In this document: one piece after another, positions 26,684-36,291 of the stretch | Layout of the letters: every line of letters begins with the position of its first letter | How positions within the stretch are numbered: the stretch's first letter is position 1 | Assembly: GCA_021804785.1 (NCBI GenBank) | Contig: JAJZGY010000008.1 | Coordinates: forward strand, 1-64,000 | Source of the DNA: Pseudomonadota bacterium | GTDB lineage: Bacteria; Pseudomonadota; Alphaproteobacteria; Micropepsales; Micropepsaceae | Length of the DNA: 64,000 nt | Reading direction: 5' to 3' | Program-made: the position numbers and the translations under genes | The notes under the pieces: model-generated | Told to the model about the DNA's origin: nothing | The model's input: the letters and a program-made list of their open reading frames with translations, nothing else | Database searches by the model: none

Positions 26684-27426
26684 GTCCCTTCTCCAATTGA
26701 AGCTTGGGAGCAATTGGCAAGCACCTCAGCGATGTGGCGAAATTTGAGATTTTCACCACGTCGTGCAGCCCGCCCCGCAAGATGAAGCAGGCAGCCAAGG
26801 TCTGGTCCTATGACAAGGGATGCTTCGCTGTTCTTTGCATCGGAAAGCTTGTCATCTGCCATTCGTTCGGAAATTTCGGGGTATTTGACACTAAACAAAC
26901 CGCCAAAGCCGCAGCACACGTCCGCGTCCTTCAGCGGTTTCAGTTCGAGGCCCTCAACGTTGGCAAGTAGTTGTCTCGGTGCGTCACGAACAAACATCTC
27001 GCGCAAGCATGAGCAGGAGTCATGATAGCAGGCGGAAGCATTGTACTTTGCCGAGAAATCCGTTGCTCGTGCAACCTCAACGAGGAACTGGGTGAGTTCG
27101 TATGTCTTCTTGGCAAGCGAGAGTGCCCGAAGATGATAAGCGCCATCATCTTTGAGCGCCTCAGGGTAATGATTACGAATCATGCCGGCACAGGACCCTG
27201 ATGGTACCACCACGTAGTCAAATTCGAGGAAGCTGTCGATGACCTTGCGAGCCAGATCCCGGCAGTGGGCATCCGCCCCGGAATTCCATGCCGGCTGACC
27301 ACAACAGGTCTGCGTTGGCGGAACGATGACCTCGCAACCTGCGCGCTCCAATAGCTTGATCGCGGAAAACCCGACCGAAGGCCTCATCGTGTCGACGAGG
27401 CAGGTAACAAAGAATCCTACGCGCAT
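26680..27426 (-). CDS. lutA: (Fe-S)-binding protein LutA
   Basis: First subunit of the LutABC-type lactate oxidation complex. The 248 residues carry two cysteine-rich CCG domains: CCGQPAWNSG near residue 43 and CCGFGGLFSVKYPE near residue 173, plus CYHDSCSCLREM before the second. Such CCG modules bind unusual iron-sulfur clusters and occur in heterodisulfide reductase and glycolate oxidase subunits. It begins where the acyltransferase ends (TGATG junction), so it is co-transcribed with it. Confidence 0.93.
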   Translation of the reverse strand: MRVGFFVTCLVDTMRPSVGFSAIKLLERAGCEVIVPPTQTCCGQPAWNSGADAHCRDLARKVIDSFLEFDYVVVPSGSCAGMIRNHYPEALKDDGAYHLRALSLAKKTYELTQFLVEVARATDFSAKYNASACYHDSCSCLREMFVRDAPRQLLANVEGLELKPLKDADVCCGFGGLFSVKYPEISERMADDKLSDAKNSEASLVIGPDLGCLLHLAGRAARRGENLKFRHIAEVLANCSQASIGEGT

Positions 27427-28295
27427 CAGATCTTCCTCGGTTGATTTGTTCTTCTGCCTGTATATTGCAGTTCGCTGCCAAGCGCGTATGTCATATTGCG
27501 CAACTGATCCATAAATGACTGTCTATTTCCGGGATCTGGGAGGTGTTCAAAGTCTATCACGTTACCAATTCTAACGTGTATGTCGCTGCCAATGCGGTCG
27601 CGCACTTCTTTGAATAGCAGGGAGAGACGCAAGGTGAGTGAAATGTGACTGGCAATCTGAAATAGGCGACTGTTTTGACCTGCAAAATATACAGGTACGA
27701 CCTGAGCCTTGCACTGATGGATGAGGCGACCTGTGAATTTTTTCCACTCGGCGTCGGTTGCGGCCCTGTTCCACAGTCGGGGTGTGGTTGAAACACCACC
27801 TGCGGGGAAAACTACCAGGCACCCACCACCCATGAGGTGGTGCTTTGCAGTGGCTCTCGACTTGAGATTAATTGCGAGCGCTTCTTCGGTTTCGGTGAAA
27901 TCTATAGGTAGGAGGTATGACTTTAGTTCTTCTGACTGGGTGAGCAGTGCGTTGGTGAGTATTACAAAGTCGCTGCGTACGCGTGCGATGAGATGACAGA
28001 TAATAAGTCCATCCAAGACGCCAAAGGGGTGGTTGGCAACGACGACGAGTGGACCTGTTCGTGGCAGTTGGAACAGACGGTCTTCATTGGCAATTACGTT
28101 TAACCGCAGGCGACGCACCGCCGAATCCCAGAAGCTTTCCCCTGGTATGGGATTGGTGAGGTGATCATCATATAGGGACTTCAGAAATGGTTGTCCGGTC
28201 ATGCGCTCTATCGTGCGAATAACAAAGCGCTTGAGCCACGGATCATCGGGACCCGCATAGGAAAAATTGGTAGGAGGGCGAGAAGAAGCAGTCAT
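27426..28295 (-). CDS. Lysophospholipid acyltransferase-family protein
   Basis: Membrane-associated acyltransferase of the PlsC/hemolysin-like superfamily, 289 residues. The catalytic HX4D motif is visible as NHPFGVLD near residue 90-97 (His and Asp four residues apart), followed by the FPAGGVSTTP block and VPVYFAGQNSRLFQ. Members acylate lysophospholipids or ornithine lipids, the latter being typical for this OlsA/hemolysin-like subgroup. The ATG at 28295 is preferred; the open frame extends to 28382 but there overlaps the preceding gene. Its stop overlaps the lutA start by one base. Confidence 0.78.
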   Translation of the reverse strand: MTASSRPPTNFSYAGPDDPWLKRFVIRTIERMTGQPFLKSLYDDHLTNPIPGESFWDSAVRRLRLNVIANEDRLFQLPRTGPLVVVANHPFGVLDGLIICHLIARVRSDFVILTNALLTQSEELKSYLLPIDFTETEEALAINLKSRATAKHHLMGGGCLVVFPAGGVSTTPRLWNRAATDAEWKKFTGRLIHQCKAQVVPVYFAGQNSRLFQIASHISLTLRLSLLFKEVRDRIGSDIHVRIGNVIDFEHLPDPGNRQSFMDQLRNMTYALGSELQYTGRRTNQPRKI

Positions 28296-28351
28296 CTGAT
28301 GGCGGACCACTGATCGTCGTATCTGAAACGGTCGGCACTGGTGATCTTCAA

Positions 28352-29323
28352 CTAATGATTTGGAAACCGACGCTGAAGCCAATCCAGCATGGCAGAATTG
28401 GTACGTTCCGGGGCCTCCTGCTGCGTCCAGTGACCGCAGTTCTTGATCAGAACCTTTTCCAGATCTGGCACATAGCGTTCCATCCCGTCGGCCATAGCAG
28501 GAGAGAGAACAACGTCATCTTCAGCCATGATCATCAGTGCAGGTACGTCAATTTTTTGAGGCAAATGCTCACTCAGTTGCCAATTGCGCGTAAAGTTACG
28601 ATACCAGTTTATCCCGCCGGTAAATCCGGTTCGTTGATAGGTGTCGACAAAGACCTTGAGGTCCTGTGGGCTTAAAAGCAGCTCGCCTCCCCACCCTGAT
28701 TCATCTTCACCAAGGGCACGGACAAGCTCGAGATTACGTGCTTGTTGAGGAAGTTTGGCATAGTCGACCGCGCGAATACCCGATTTTCGCATAAAGAAGC
28801 GGAAGCTTCTGGCTACATCCTTGGCCAGAATGGCGTCTGCAACTCCCGGCTGCTGGAAAGATACTATATACATATTGTCGCCGTAGGCGTTACGCATGGC
28901 CAGGATGGGATCGACAGGAGGCCGGGGCAGGAAGGGCGTATTGACCCCGATGATGCCGGCTACTCGCGTAGGGTGCCAGAGCGGCATCTGCCACACGACA
29001 AGTCCGCCCCAGTCATGACCAGCAAAGATTGCCCGATCAATTGACAGCGTGTCGAGCAGCCCAGCCAGGTCACCGGTGAGATTTACAATGTCGTAGCTTT
29101 CGATCGTCTGCGGCCGTGAGGAGCCGCCATATCCGCGCTGGTCTGGGGCAATCACGCGATATCCCGCTTGCGCCAAGGCTGGCAGCTGATAGCGCCAGCT
29201 GTAGGCAAGCTCCGGAAAGCCGTGACACAGTACGATGGGGATACCATTCGCTGGCCCCATTTCGTAGATCGCCAGTTCGACGCCATTGGTCTTGATTAGA
29301 CGTGCGTCTGGAAAGTTGTTCAA
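28352..29323 (-). CDS. Epoxide hydrolase-like alpha/beta hydrolase
   Basis: Alpha/beta hydrolase of 323 residues resembling soluble epoxide hydrolases. It shows the oxyanion motif HGFPE near residue 35, the nucleophile Asp in AGHDWGGLVVWQM near residue 103 and the catalytic His in CGHWTQQEAPE near residue 300. HDWGG with these flanks is characteristic of the epoxide hydrolase branch rather than lipases. The natural substrate is unknown. It lies 13 bp from the DUF423 gene stop and 56 bp from the acyltransferase start on the same strand, so these may share a transcript. Confidence 0.88.
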   Translation of the reverse strand: MNNFPDARLIKTNGVELAIYEMGPANGIPIVLCHGFPELAYSWRYQLPALAQAGYRVIAPDQRGYGGSSRPQTIESYDIVNLTGDLAGLLDTLSIDRAIFAGHDWGGLVVWQMPLWHPTRVAGIIGVNTPFLPRPPVDPILAMRNAYGDNMYIVSFQQPGVADAILAKDVARSFRFFMRKSGIRAVDYAKLPQQARNLELVRALGEDESGWGGELLLSPQDLKVFVDTYQRTGFTGGINWYRNFTRNWQLSEHLPQKIDVPALMIMAEDDVVLSPAMADGMERYVPDLEKVLIKNCGHWTQQEAPERTNSAMLDWLQRRFPNH

Positions 29324-29336
29324 TCCGTCCTCCCAT

Positions 29337-29714
29337 TCAGCCTAGGTGACAGGCTGCCAATGCAAGCATGACCCAGCCGGCCAGAAAAGCTAGGCCACCA
29401 AACGGGGTTACGTAAACTAGCGGCCGCCAATTGCGGACTGAGTAAAGATAGAGTGACCCGCTAAACAGTATTATCCCGAGGGTAAATAAGGAGCCGGCTG
29501 CTGTGACCTGTTGTATATCCGCGCCGTGGCTGGCGAACGCACATAGTCCAAGGGCAAGGGCGTGATACATGTGGTACCGAACAGCGGTCTCGAAGGTGGC
29601 GAGATCTTTGGCCGATAGCCGGCCCTCCAATCCGTGGGCCCCGAAGGCTCCAAGCGCGACGGCAAGAAGCCCGTTTATCGCCGCAATCAAGAGCCAAAAG
29701 CCCATTTCCGCCAT
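29337..29714 (-). CDS. DUF423 family membrane protein
   Basis: Small inner-membrane protein of 125 residues with four hydrophobic segments. The N-terminal GAFGAHGL and the following FETAVRYHMYHALAL are the conserved DUF423 (YgdD) signature, and GIILFSGSLYLYS and TPFGGLAFLAGW complete it. The function of the family is not known. Start choice among TTG 29720, ATG 29714 and ATG 29705 is uncertain. Confidence 0.88.
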   Translation of the reverse strand: MAEMGFWLLIAAINGLLAVALGAFGAHGLEGRLSAKDLATFETAVRYHMYHALALGLCAFASHGADIQQVTAAGSLFTLGIILFSGSLYLYSVRNWRPLVYVTPFGGLAFLAGWVMLALAACHLG

Positions 29715-29795
29715 CCCCAAGTCCAGCTGCTTTACCCCATTCTAAGCGTGCGTGCCTGACTTTGCGAGCCGCTAGTCTCGGGGTAAAAGGCTGGC

Positions 29796-30557
29796 ATGAC
29801 CGAATATGTGATGACCCCGGACGGGCTTAGGATTGCGTTTGAAGATATCGGGAAAGGGCCGCCCATCGTCCTGGTCCATGGGTTCGGGTCCGATCGCACG
29901 CAAAACTGGCGGGCGCCGGGCTGGTACGAGACCCTATTGAATGCGGGGTGGAGGGTTGTCGCGCTGGACATCCGCGGACATGGGGAAAGCGACAAACCTC
30001 GCGACCGGGCCGCATATGCGCAGGATCTCCGTGTGGGCGATGTCCTTGCGGTCATGGACGCCGCTGGTCTGAAACAGGCGGTGGTGATGGGCTACTCGAT
30101 GGGAGGCTACATAGCCATTCATCTCGCCAAGATGTTCGGAGCACGCGTCGGGAAACTGATCATAGGGGGCGTCGGGGAGACTTATTTCCATGACCGAGCA
30201 AATACGCTCTCTGGTGTGGCAGCGGCATTGGAGGTCGAAGATCCAACAATGATCGTGGATCCTGTTGGGCTCATGTTCCGCCGTTTTGTCGATCAGAGAG
30301 GAAAGGATCGGCTTGCGCTTGCCGCCTGCATGCGCGGCAGCCGTACAACCTGGCCACCGTCACAGCTCGCTGACATATCACAAAAAGTTCTTGTGGTATG
30401 CGGCAGCGCCGATACGCTAACCGGCCGGCCAGGTCCCTTGGCGGCGGCATTCCCAAGGGGGCGCGCTTTGACCATTGAGCGGCGCGACCATATGACGAGT
30501 GTGGGCGACAAATTATACAAGCAGGCAGTACTCGATTTTCTGAAGGAACAGGATTGA
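29796..30557 (+). CDS. Alpha/beta hydrolase
   Basis: Serine hydrolase of 253 residues. It has the oxyanion motif LVHGFGSDRTQNW, the nucleophile in MGYSMGGYIA near residue 100 and a C-terminal catalytic His in IERRDHMTSVGD. It stands six bp before the glutaryl-CoA dehydrogenase gene on the same strand, suggesting a two-gene operon. The substrate is unknown; an ester or thioester is possible given the neighbour. Confidence 0.87.
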   Translation: MTEYVMTPDGLRIAFEDIGKGPPIVLVHGFGSDRTQNWRAPGWYETLLNAGWRVVALDIRGHGESDKPRDRAAYAQDLRVGDVLAVMDAAGLKQAVVMGYSMGGYIAIHLAKMFGARVGKLIIGGVGETYFHDRANTLSGVAAALEVEDPTMIVDPVGLMFRRFVDQRGKDRLALAACMRGSRTTWPPSQLADISQKVLVVCGSADTLTGRPGPLAAAFPRGRALTIERRDHMTSVGDKLYKQAVLDFLKEQD

Positions 30558-30563
30558 TCCGCC

Positions 30564-31766
30564 ATGTCGACCCAGCGCCCCCCAAAACTCGAAAGCAATT
30601 CATTTGATTGGTCCGATCCGCTTCTCTTGGGAGAGACGCTAGCGGAACAGGAGCGTCTGGTCCGTGACAGCGCTCGTGACTTCTGCAGCGGCGTCTTGAT
30701 GCCCGCTGTTCGCGATGGCTTCCGCCATGAGAAGTTTGATCGGGCGCTGATGCATCAGATGGGAGAAGTCGGATTTCTTGGCATTACTTTGCCTGAGGCC
30801 TATGGCGGGGCGGGACTGAACTACACAAGCTATGGCCTGGTGGCGCGTGAAGTAGAGCGCGTTGACAGCGGCTATCGCTCGGCGATGAGCGTTCAGAATT
30901 CTCTTGTTATGCATCCTATCTATGCCTACGGCTCCGAAGAGCAGCGGCGCAAATATCTGCCAAAATTGGCCAGTGGGGAATTCGTCGGCTGTTTCGGATT
31001 GACGGAGCCGGATCATGGCTCTGACCCAGCAAGTATGGTCACGCGGGCTGAAAGGATCAGTGGCGGCTACCTGCTCAATGGAGCGAAAACCTGGATTACC
31101 AATTCACCGATTGCAGATGTAGCAGTTGTATGGGCCAAACTTGACGGGAAAATCCGTGGCTTCGTTGTCGAGCGTGACGCTGAGGGCTTTTCTACACCCA
31201 AGATCGAGGGCAAGTTTTCACTGCGCGCTAGCCTGACTGGCGAGATCGTCCTCACCGACTGTCGGGTCGGCGAAGGTGCTCTGCTTCCAGAGGTGTCGGG
31301 ACTTTCCGGTCCATTTGGATGCCTCAATCGGGCACGCTTTGGAATAGCTTGGGGCGCCATGGGCGCCGCGGAATTTTGTTTTCACGCTGCGCGTACCTAC
31401 ACGATGGAACGCAAACAGTTTGGACGCCCTCTGGCCGCCAACCAGTTGATTCAGAAGAAGCTGGCAGACATGCAGACCGAGATCACGCTCGGGCTTTCGG
31501 GGGCACTGCAGCTTGGGCGCTTGATGGATGAAGGGAGAGCCGCACCTGCAGCTATTTCTCTCCTAAAGCGTAATAATTGTGGGAAGGCCCTGGCGATAGC
31601 CAGAGAGGCGCGTGACATGCATGGCGGTAACGGCATTTCTGATGAATATGGTGTAATCCGACATGTGCTCAATCTGGAGGCGGTCAACACCTATGAGGGC
31701 ACGCATGACGTGCATGCACTCATTCTTGGTAGGATGATTACTGGGATTGCAGCCTTCTCAGCCTAG
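30564..31766 (+). CDS. gcdH: Glutaryl-CoA dehydrogenase (acyl-CoA dehydrogenase family)
   Basis: FAD enzyme that oxidises and decarboxylates glutaryl-CoA to crotonyl-CoA in lysine and tryptophan degradation. The 400-residue sequence has the acyl-CoA dehydrogenase fold, with [16 protein letters not shown] and [15 protein letters not shown] in the middle barrel, [21 protein letters not shown] and the active-site Glu in [16 protein letters not shown]. The [12 protein letters not shown] and [15 protein letters not shown] blocks are those of glutaryl-CoA rather than straight-chain dehydrogenases. It shares an operon with the upstream alpha/beta hydrolase. Confidence 0.93.
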   Translation: MSTQRPPKLESNSFDWSDPLLLGETLAEQERLVRDSARDFCSGVLMPAVRDGFRHEKFDRALMHQMGEVGFLGITLPEAYGGAGLNYTSYGLVAREVERVDSGYRSAMSVQNSLVMHPIYAYGSEEQRRKYLPKLASGEFVGCFGLTEPDHGSDPASMVTRAERISGGYLLNGAKTWITNSPIADVAVVWAKLDGKIRGFVVERDAEGFSTPKIEGKFSLRASLTGEIVLTDCRVGEGALLPEVSGLSGPFGCLNRARFGIAWGAMGAAEFCFHAARTYTMERKQFGRPLAANQLIQKKLADMQTEITLGLSGALQLGRLMDEGRAAPAAISLLKRNNCGKALAIAREARDMHGGNGISDEYGVIRHVLNLEAVNTYEGTHDVHALILGRMITGIAAFSA

Positions 31767-31831
31767 CCAGACGGAAGAGTTCAGATGCAAACACCGTCTG
31801 ATCACGTAGGCACCTAACTTGACTGAATTGA

Positions 31832-31858
31832 CCTCCGTGGCATGAGCTGCCACGGAGG
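31832..31858. terminator. Strong hairpin between convergent gcdH and SDR genes
   Basis: A perfect 11-bp stem, CCTCCGTGGCA (31832-31842) with TGCCACGGAGG (31848-31858) and a 5-nt loop, lies between the two converging genes. Position and stability suggest a bidirectional terminator. No T-run follows on either side. Confidence 0.65.
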
Positions 31859-31881
31859 CCGTTCCGGTGGTGCCAAATGTT

Positions 31882-32772
31882 CTAAACTGTGCGTTTAGCT
31901 TTATCTTTGGCATTGGTACCCTTAATCTCGTCGCGAATGTGTTGCCAATCGCTGTCACCAAGCGCGCTGAGTTGGTAGAAATTTCCGCCGGACGCGAGAT
32001 GTAATCCGCCATCGATTGCTATGGTCTGTCCGGTGAGATAGTCGCAGCCATCCGCCATCAGGAATACCGCGAGATTGGCCAGTTCAGGCATTTCTCCGTT
32101 GCGGCCCATGGGAATGGCATTTACCCTTTGTTCGCTGCGGTTGGCAGACTGCGGACTGAGCCGGTCCCAGGCGCCCTTGGTTGGAAAGGGGCCCGGGGCG
32201 ATAGCATTGAGACGGATGCCATAGGCTCCCCATTCACTTGCCAGGGATTTTGTCATGATGTGAAGGCCAGCCTTGCTCATCGCGCTTGGTACAGTGAAGG
32301 GGCCGCCATTCCAGATCCACGTTGTCAGTATGGAGATGACGCTGGCCTTTTGGCCACCGTCGATCCACCGCTTTCCGCAGGCCAAGGTCACATAAAAGGT
32401 GCCACGAAAAACGATGTCGGCTATTGCGTTGAAACCTCGAGGCGACAGGTCCTTTGTACGGCTAATGAAATTACCTGCTGCGTTGTTCACCAGTCCGGAC
32501 AATGCGCCGCCGTCGGCCCATATTTCTGCAATCATGTCCTCTACGGCTTCGGCGACACGTATATCGCAGGAAATTGCGCTGACCTGGGAATGCGTGCGAT
32601 CGGAAATCCGCCGGGCGGTGTCCTCGAGCACGTCCTTGCGGCGTCCGCAAATGTACACCCTAGCACCCAGCTGGGCATATGCCTCGGCCATTACTTCACC
32701 CAGCCCGGTTCCACCTCCGGTGACTAAAATGCGTTTGCCCTTGAGCAGGCTTTCGCGAAACATCAGCTCCAT
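31882..32772 (-). CDS. SDR-family oxidoreductase, 2,4-dienoyl-CoA reductase-like
   Basis: Short-chain dehydrogenase/reductase of 296 residues. The Rossmann motif TGGGTGLGEVMAEAY and the VNNAAGNFISRTKDLSPRGF segment match the bacterial and peroxisomal 2,4-dienoyl-CoA reductase-like branch. At the usual YxxxK site the sequence reads PSAMSKAG, so the Lys is kept but the Tyr is absent, as in dienoyl-CoA reductases. It probably helps degrade unsaturated fatty acids. GGGAGG precedes the ATG at 32772; the frame extends to 32823 without family character. Confidence 0.83.
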   Translation of the reverse strand: MELMFRESLLKGKRILVTGGGTGLGEVMAEAYAQLGARVYICGRRKDVLEDTARRISDRTHSQVSAISCDIRVAEAVEDMIAEIWADGGALSGLVNNAAGNFISRTKDLSPRGFNAIADIVFRGTFYVTLACGKRWIDGGQKASVISILTTWIWNGGPFTVPSAMSKAGLHIMTKSLASEWGAYGIRLNAIAPGPFPTKGAWDRLSPQSANRSEQRVNAIPMGRNGEMPELANLAVFLMADGCDYLTGQTIAIDGGLHLASGGNFYQLSALGDSDWQHIRDEIKGTNAKDKAKRTV

Positions 32773-32860
32773 AATCTGGCCTCCCTTTTGCCTGCAGCAT
32801 ACAATGGTCTGCGCCGGCCGCAATCTGCTGCTTCGGCGCCGCTCCTGTTAGACTGAAGTC

Positions 32861-35368
32861 ATGTGTGCCGATAAACCTGCCGATACGGAAACCAGGTTGC
32901 CACCCCACTTTGCCCGCTGGTTTGCCAGCCGCGGGTGGGCACCACGTGCCCATCAACTTGAATTGCTGAGCCAGGCACAGCAGGGACGGTCATCCCTGCT
33001 GATAGCCCCAACCGGCGGAGGCAAGACGCTGGCCGGCTTTCTGCCAAGCCTGGTTGAGCTCAGTCAGCGACCGGCTTCGAGCCCGCGTCCCTATCAACTT
33101 CACTCGTTGTACATATCGCCGCTCAAGGCATTGGCCGTTGACGTAGCACGCAATCTGCAGACACCCGTCGCCGAAATGGCTCTAGACCTGCGCATTGAAA
33201 GCCGTACCGGCGACACGCCGACTCCACGGCGCCAGCGTCAGCGTTACATGCCGCCCGACATCCTGCTGACGACGCCAGAACAGCTTGCTCTGATGCTTGC
33301 GATGAAGGATCCAGAGCGCTTGTTCGGACAGTTGCGCATGGTTATCTTGGATGAGGTGCATGCGCTTCACAATACAAAGCGCGGAGATCTTCTGGCGCTC
33401 GGGTTGAGCAGGCTGCAGACGATTGCCCCGGATCACATTCGCATAGGTCTCTCGGCCACGGTGGCCAATCCTGAGCCGCTGCAACGCTATCTTGTTCCAC
33501 AGCCCTCAGGGGAACGGGCGCTCAGCTCTCTGGTCATTGGGCAGCCCGGCGTCAGCCCGCAGATAAAAATCCTGGCATCGCAGCAATATGTTCCATGGGC
33601 TGGCCATATGGCCAAGCACGCCGTCGGCGAGGTGATGGGGGAAATCCAGGCAGCGACGACGGCGCTGATATTTGTGAACACACGAGCTCAGGCTGAGCAC
33701 CTGTTTCAGGACCTTTGGTCGATCAATGACGGCAACCTGCCGATCGCGCTTCATCATGGATCATTGTCAACAGAACAGAGACGCAGAGTTGAAGCTGCGA
33801 TGGCAAATGGCCGCCTGAGGGCGGTAGTCTGTACGTCTACGCTCGATCTTGGCATTGATTGGGGAGCTGTCGACCGGGTCATTTGCATCGGAGCTCCGAA
33901 AGGTGCAGCCCGACTGCTCCAGCGAATTGGACGCGCCAACCACAGGCTGGATGAACCAAGCCAGGCACTGCTCGTCCCGGCCAACAGATTTGAGGTTCTT
34001 GAATGTGTGGCGGCAAGGGATGCCGTTCTAGCCGGTGAACTTGACACGGAATTCTTGCGTCCCGGAGGGCTCGACGTCCTGGCTCAACATATCATGGGAA
34101 GGGCTGTTGCTGGACCGTTTCATGCCGAGGATTTATATCGTGAGGTCGTCAGTGCCTTTCCTTACAGGCAGCTTGCACGAGGGGACTTTTCAAAAACTCT
34201 GGAATTCGTGGCCAACGGAGGATATGCGCTCAAGCGCTATGAGCGCTATGCGCGGTTGAGACCGAAAGAGAATGGTGAGTGGCGGCTGTCCCACCCGAGA
34301 CTTGCACAAGGCTACCGTCTCAACATTGGCGTGATCGTTGAAGAGCCTATGCTGGATATCAGGATTTTGGCCAAAGGCAGGCCAATAGGGTCTGGTGGGC
34401 GGGTGATTGGGCGCGTGGAGGAATATTTTCTGGAAACACTTACCCCGGGAGACACGTTTGTCTTCGCCGGAGAAGTACTATGTTTCGAAGGCATCCGCGA
34501 AAGCGCGGCATTTGTTTCCCGGACACGTGATTCTGAAGCGCAAGTGCCTTCCTATATGGGCGGAAAATTTCCGCTATCGACCTTCCTTGCGGAGCGCGTA
34601 CGCCAGATAATAGCCGACCCTGTGCGGTGGACGCACCTGCCTCACCCGGTCAGGGAATGGCTAGAAGTCCAGCAGGCACGGTCGGCAATACCTGAACCTG
34701 GCCAACTGCTGGTCGAGACTTTTGTGAGAAGACGGAAGCACTACTTCGTTTGCTATCCATTTGAAGGTCGTTTGGCCCATCAAACTCTCGGGATGTTGTT
34801 AACCCGACGCCTCGAACGATTGAACAGGAGGCCGATCGGATTTGTCGCAAATGAGTACGCGCTTGCCATTTGGGGGCTTGTGAGCATGGCCGACGTTGAC
34901 GTCGATGCCCTGTTCGCAAGCGACATGCTCGGGGACGACCTGGACGACTGGCTGTCAGAGTCGGCGCTTTACAAGCGGACTTTTCGCAATTGCGCCATAA
35001 TATCCGGCCTCATCCAGACGCGTGGCTCGGGACGGGTCAATACCAATCGACAGGTAACTTTTTCGTCTGACCTCATCTATGATGTTCTGCGGGAACATGA
35101 ACCAGATCACATTCTCCTGCGTGCGACCTATCAGGATGCTGCATCAGGACTTCTGGATATAGCACGTCTGTCAGACTTGCTTGTGCGCATTGCGGGACAC
35201 ATTGTGGTACGAAATCTTGAACGGGTATCGCCCCTTGCGGTGCCTGTCCTTCTGGAAATTTCCAGGGAGATGGTTCCGGGCCAGGGGCAGGAGGACATTC
35301 TGCGGGAGGTAGAGGAAAGTCTTATACATGATGCCATGGGTAGCGTGAAAAATGCGCGTACGCCTTAA
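32861..35368 (+). CDS. Lhr-type DEXH helicase (ligase-associated DNA damage response)
   Basis: ATP-dependent DNA helicase of 835 residues from the Lhr-Core family. It has Walker A APTGGGKTLAGF near residue 50, DEXH box ILDEVHALHN near 162, SATVAN (motif III) near 205, motif V STLDLGIDWG and motif VI LLQRIGRANHR. The long C-terminal winged-helix and Lhr-specific domains follow. Such helicases are encoded beside the PdeM nuclease in a predicted DNA repair cassette. It overlaps pdeM by 17 bp. The exonuclease and ATP-dependent ligase genes usual in that cassette are not beside it. Confidence 0.95.
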   Translation: MCADKPADTETRLPPHFARWFASRGWAPRAHQLELLSQAQQGRSSLLIAPTGGGKTLAGFLPSLVELSQRPASSPRPYQLHSLYISPLKALAVDVARNLQTPVAEMALDLRIESRTGDTPTPRRQRQRYMPPDILLTTPEQLALMLAMKDPERLFGQLRMVILDEVHALHNTKRGDLLALGLSRLQTIAPDHIRIGLSATVANPEPLQRYLVPQPSGERALSSLVIGQPGVSPQIKILASQQYVPWAGHMAKHAVGEVMGEIQAATTALIFVNTRAQAEHLFQDLWSINDGNLPIALHHGSLSTEQRRRVEAAMANGRLRAVVCTSTLDLGIDWGAVDRVICIGAPKGAARLLQRIGRANHRLDEPSQALLVPANRFEVLECVAARDAVLAGELDTEFLRPGGLDVLAQHIMGRAVAGPFHAEDLYREVVSAFPYRQLARGDFSKTLEFVANGGYALKRYERYARLRPKENGEWRLSHPRLAQGYRLNIGVIVEEPMLDIRILAKGRPIGSGGRVIGRVEEYFLETLTPGDTFVFAGEVLCFEGIRESAAFVSRTRDSEAQVPSYMGGKFPLSTFLAERVRQIIADPVRWTHLPHPVREWLEVQQARSAIPEPGQLLVETFVRRRKHYFVCYPFEGRLAHQTLGMLLTRRLERLNRRPIGFVANEYALAIWGLVSMADVDVDALFASDMLGDDLDDWLSESALYKRTFRNCAIISGLIQTRGSGRVNTNRQVTFSSDLIYDVLREHEPDHILLRATYQDAASGLLDIARLSDLLVRIAGHIVVRNLERVSPLAVPVLLEISREMVPGQGQEDILREVEESLIHDAMGSVKNARTP

Positions 35369-36002
35369 TGGAGAATTGTTGACCCTTGATCCATCTGGCG
35401 CACTATGGTGGGAGGCGCGTCGCACACTCGTGATCGCGGACATTCACTTTGAAAAGGGCAGCTTTTTTGCCAGGCACGGCGTATTTCTTCCGCCATACGA
35501 CAGTCGAACCATGTTGTTTCGCATCGCCAAGCTTGCACAGAGTTATCGTCCGCAGCGTATCATAGCCTTGGGCGACAGCTTTCACGATGCAGGAGCTGAA
35601 TTCCGGCTCGAGGCAAGTGAGCAGTCCGATTTGAAAGCGTTGGTCGGCGCGCAGGAGTGGATATGGGTCTGCGGCAATCACGATCCCAATCCTCCCTTAT
35701 GGCTTGGTGGTCGGCGCGAAAGCGAATTGATCGACGGGAATCTTCATTTTCGGCACGACCCTGGTCTCGTTGCCATGGCTGGTGAGGTCGCGGGGCATCT
35801 TCACCCCTGTCACACTTTGCGTCGCCACGGGCGGGTGGTACGACGTCGCTGCTTCGTGTCCGATGGACAGCGTCTTGTTATGCCGGCATTTGGTGCCTAT
35901 GCAGGGGGACTAGATCTCAAAGATGACGTCTTCCAGCGGCTGTTTTCCGAGCAGCGTCATGTCTTCATGCTTGGTCGTGAACGGGTCTATGCTGTTGGCT
36001 AA
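35352..36002 (+). CDS. pdeM: Ligase-associated DNA damage response endonuclease PdeM
   Basis: Metallophosphoesterase of 216 residues, predicted nuclease of the Lhr-linked repair cassette. All metal-binding motifs are visible: ADIHFEKG near residue 30, GDSFHD near 75, CGNHDPNPP near 105 and GHLHPCHTLRRHGR near 150. The order and spacing match calcineurin-type phosphoesterases. It overlaps the helicase gene, so both are translated together. The family function is known only in outline. Confidence 0.93.
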   Translation: MRVRLNGELLTLDPSGALWWEARRTLVIADIHFEKGSFFARHGVFLPPYDSRTMLFRIAKLAQSYRPQRIIALGDSFHDAGAEFRLEASEQSDLKALVGAQEWIWVCGNHDPNPPLWLGGRRESELIDGNLHFRHDPGLVAMAGEVAGHLHPCHTLRRHGRVVRRRCFVSDGQRLVMPAFGAYAGGLDLKDDVFQRLFSEQRHVFMLGRERVYAVG

Positions 36003-36276
36003 GCGCTGTTGGCGTTTGCGATCCGACGAGATTGCTTTCCATCTCATGTAGGCAGCGAAATGGTGACGAGAACTGACGCATTGGTCATCTGACGAAGGCA
36101 TTCTCGGCAGGCATTGCCTGCGGCGGGAGTTAATTGTGTTGTCCCAGTGCCGTGCGAGCGAAATTGTCAGGATACTTCGTAGGCGCGGCAGTTCAACAGA
36201 GTAGGTCCTGCCGCCCAAAGCCGGGCTCAGGTTCTCAGGCCGTAAGATAGCTGTAGAGCCGGCACGAGGCGCTGCC

Positions 36277-36291
36277 GGGGACTATGTCCCC
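36277..36291 (-). terminator. Short hairpin at the end of the PodJ-like gene
   Basis: CGGGGAC / GTCCCCG with a 3-nt loop overlaps the stop of the minus-strand gene. Because it lies on the stop codon and has no clear T-run, it may not be a real terminator. Confidence 0.25.
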
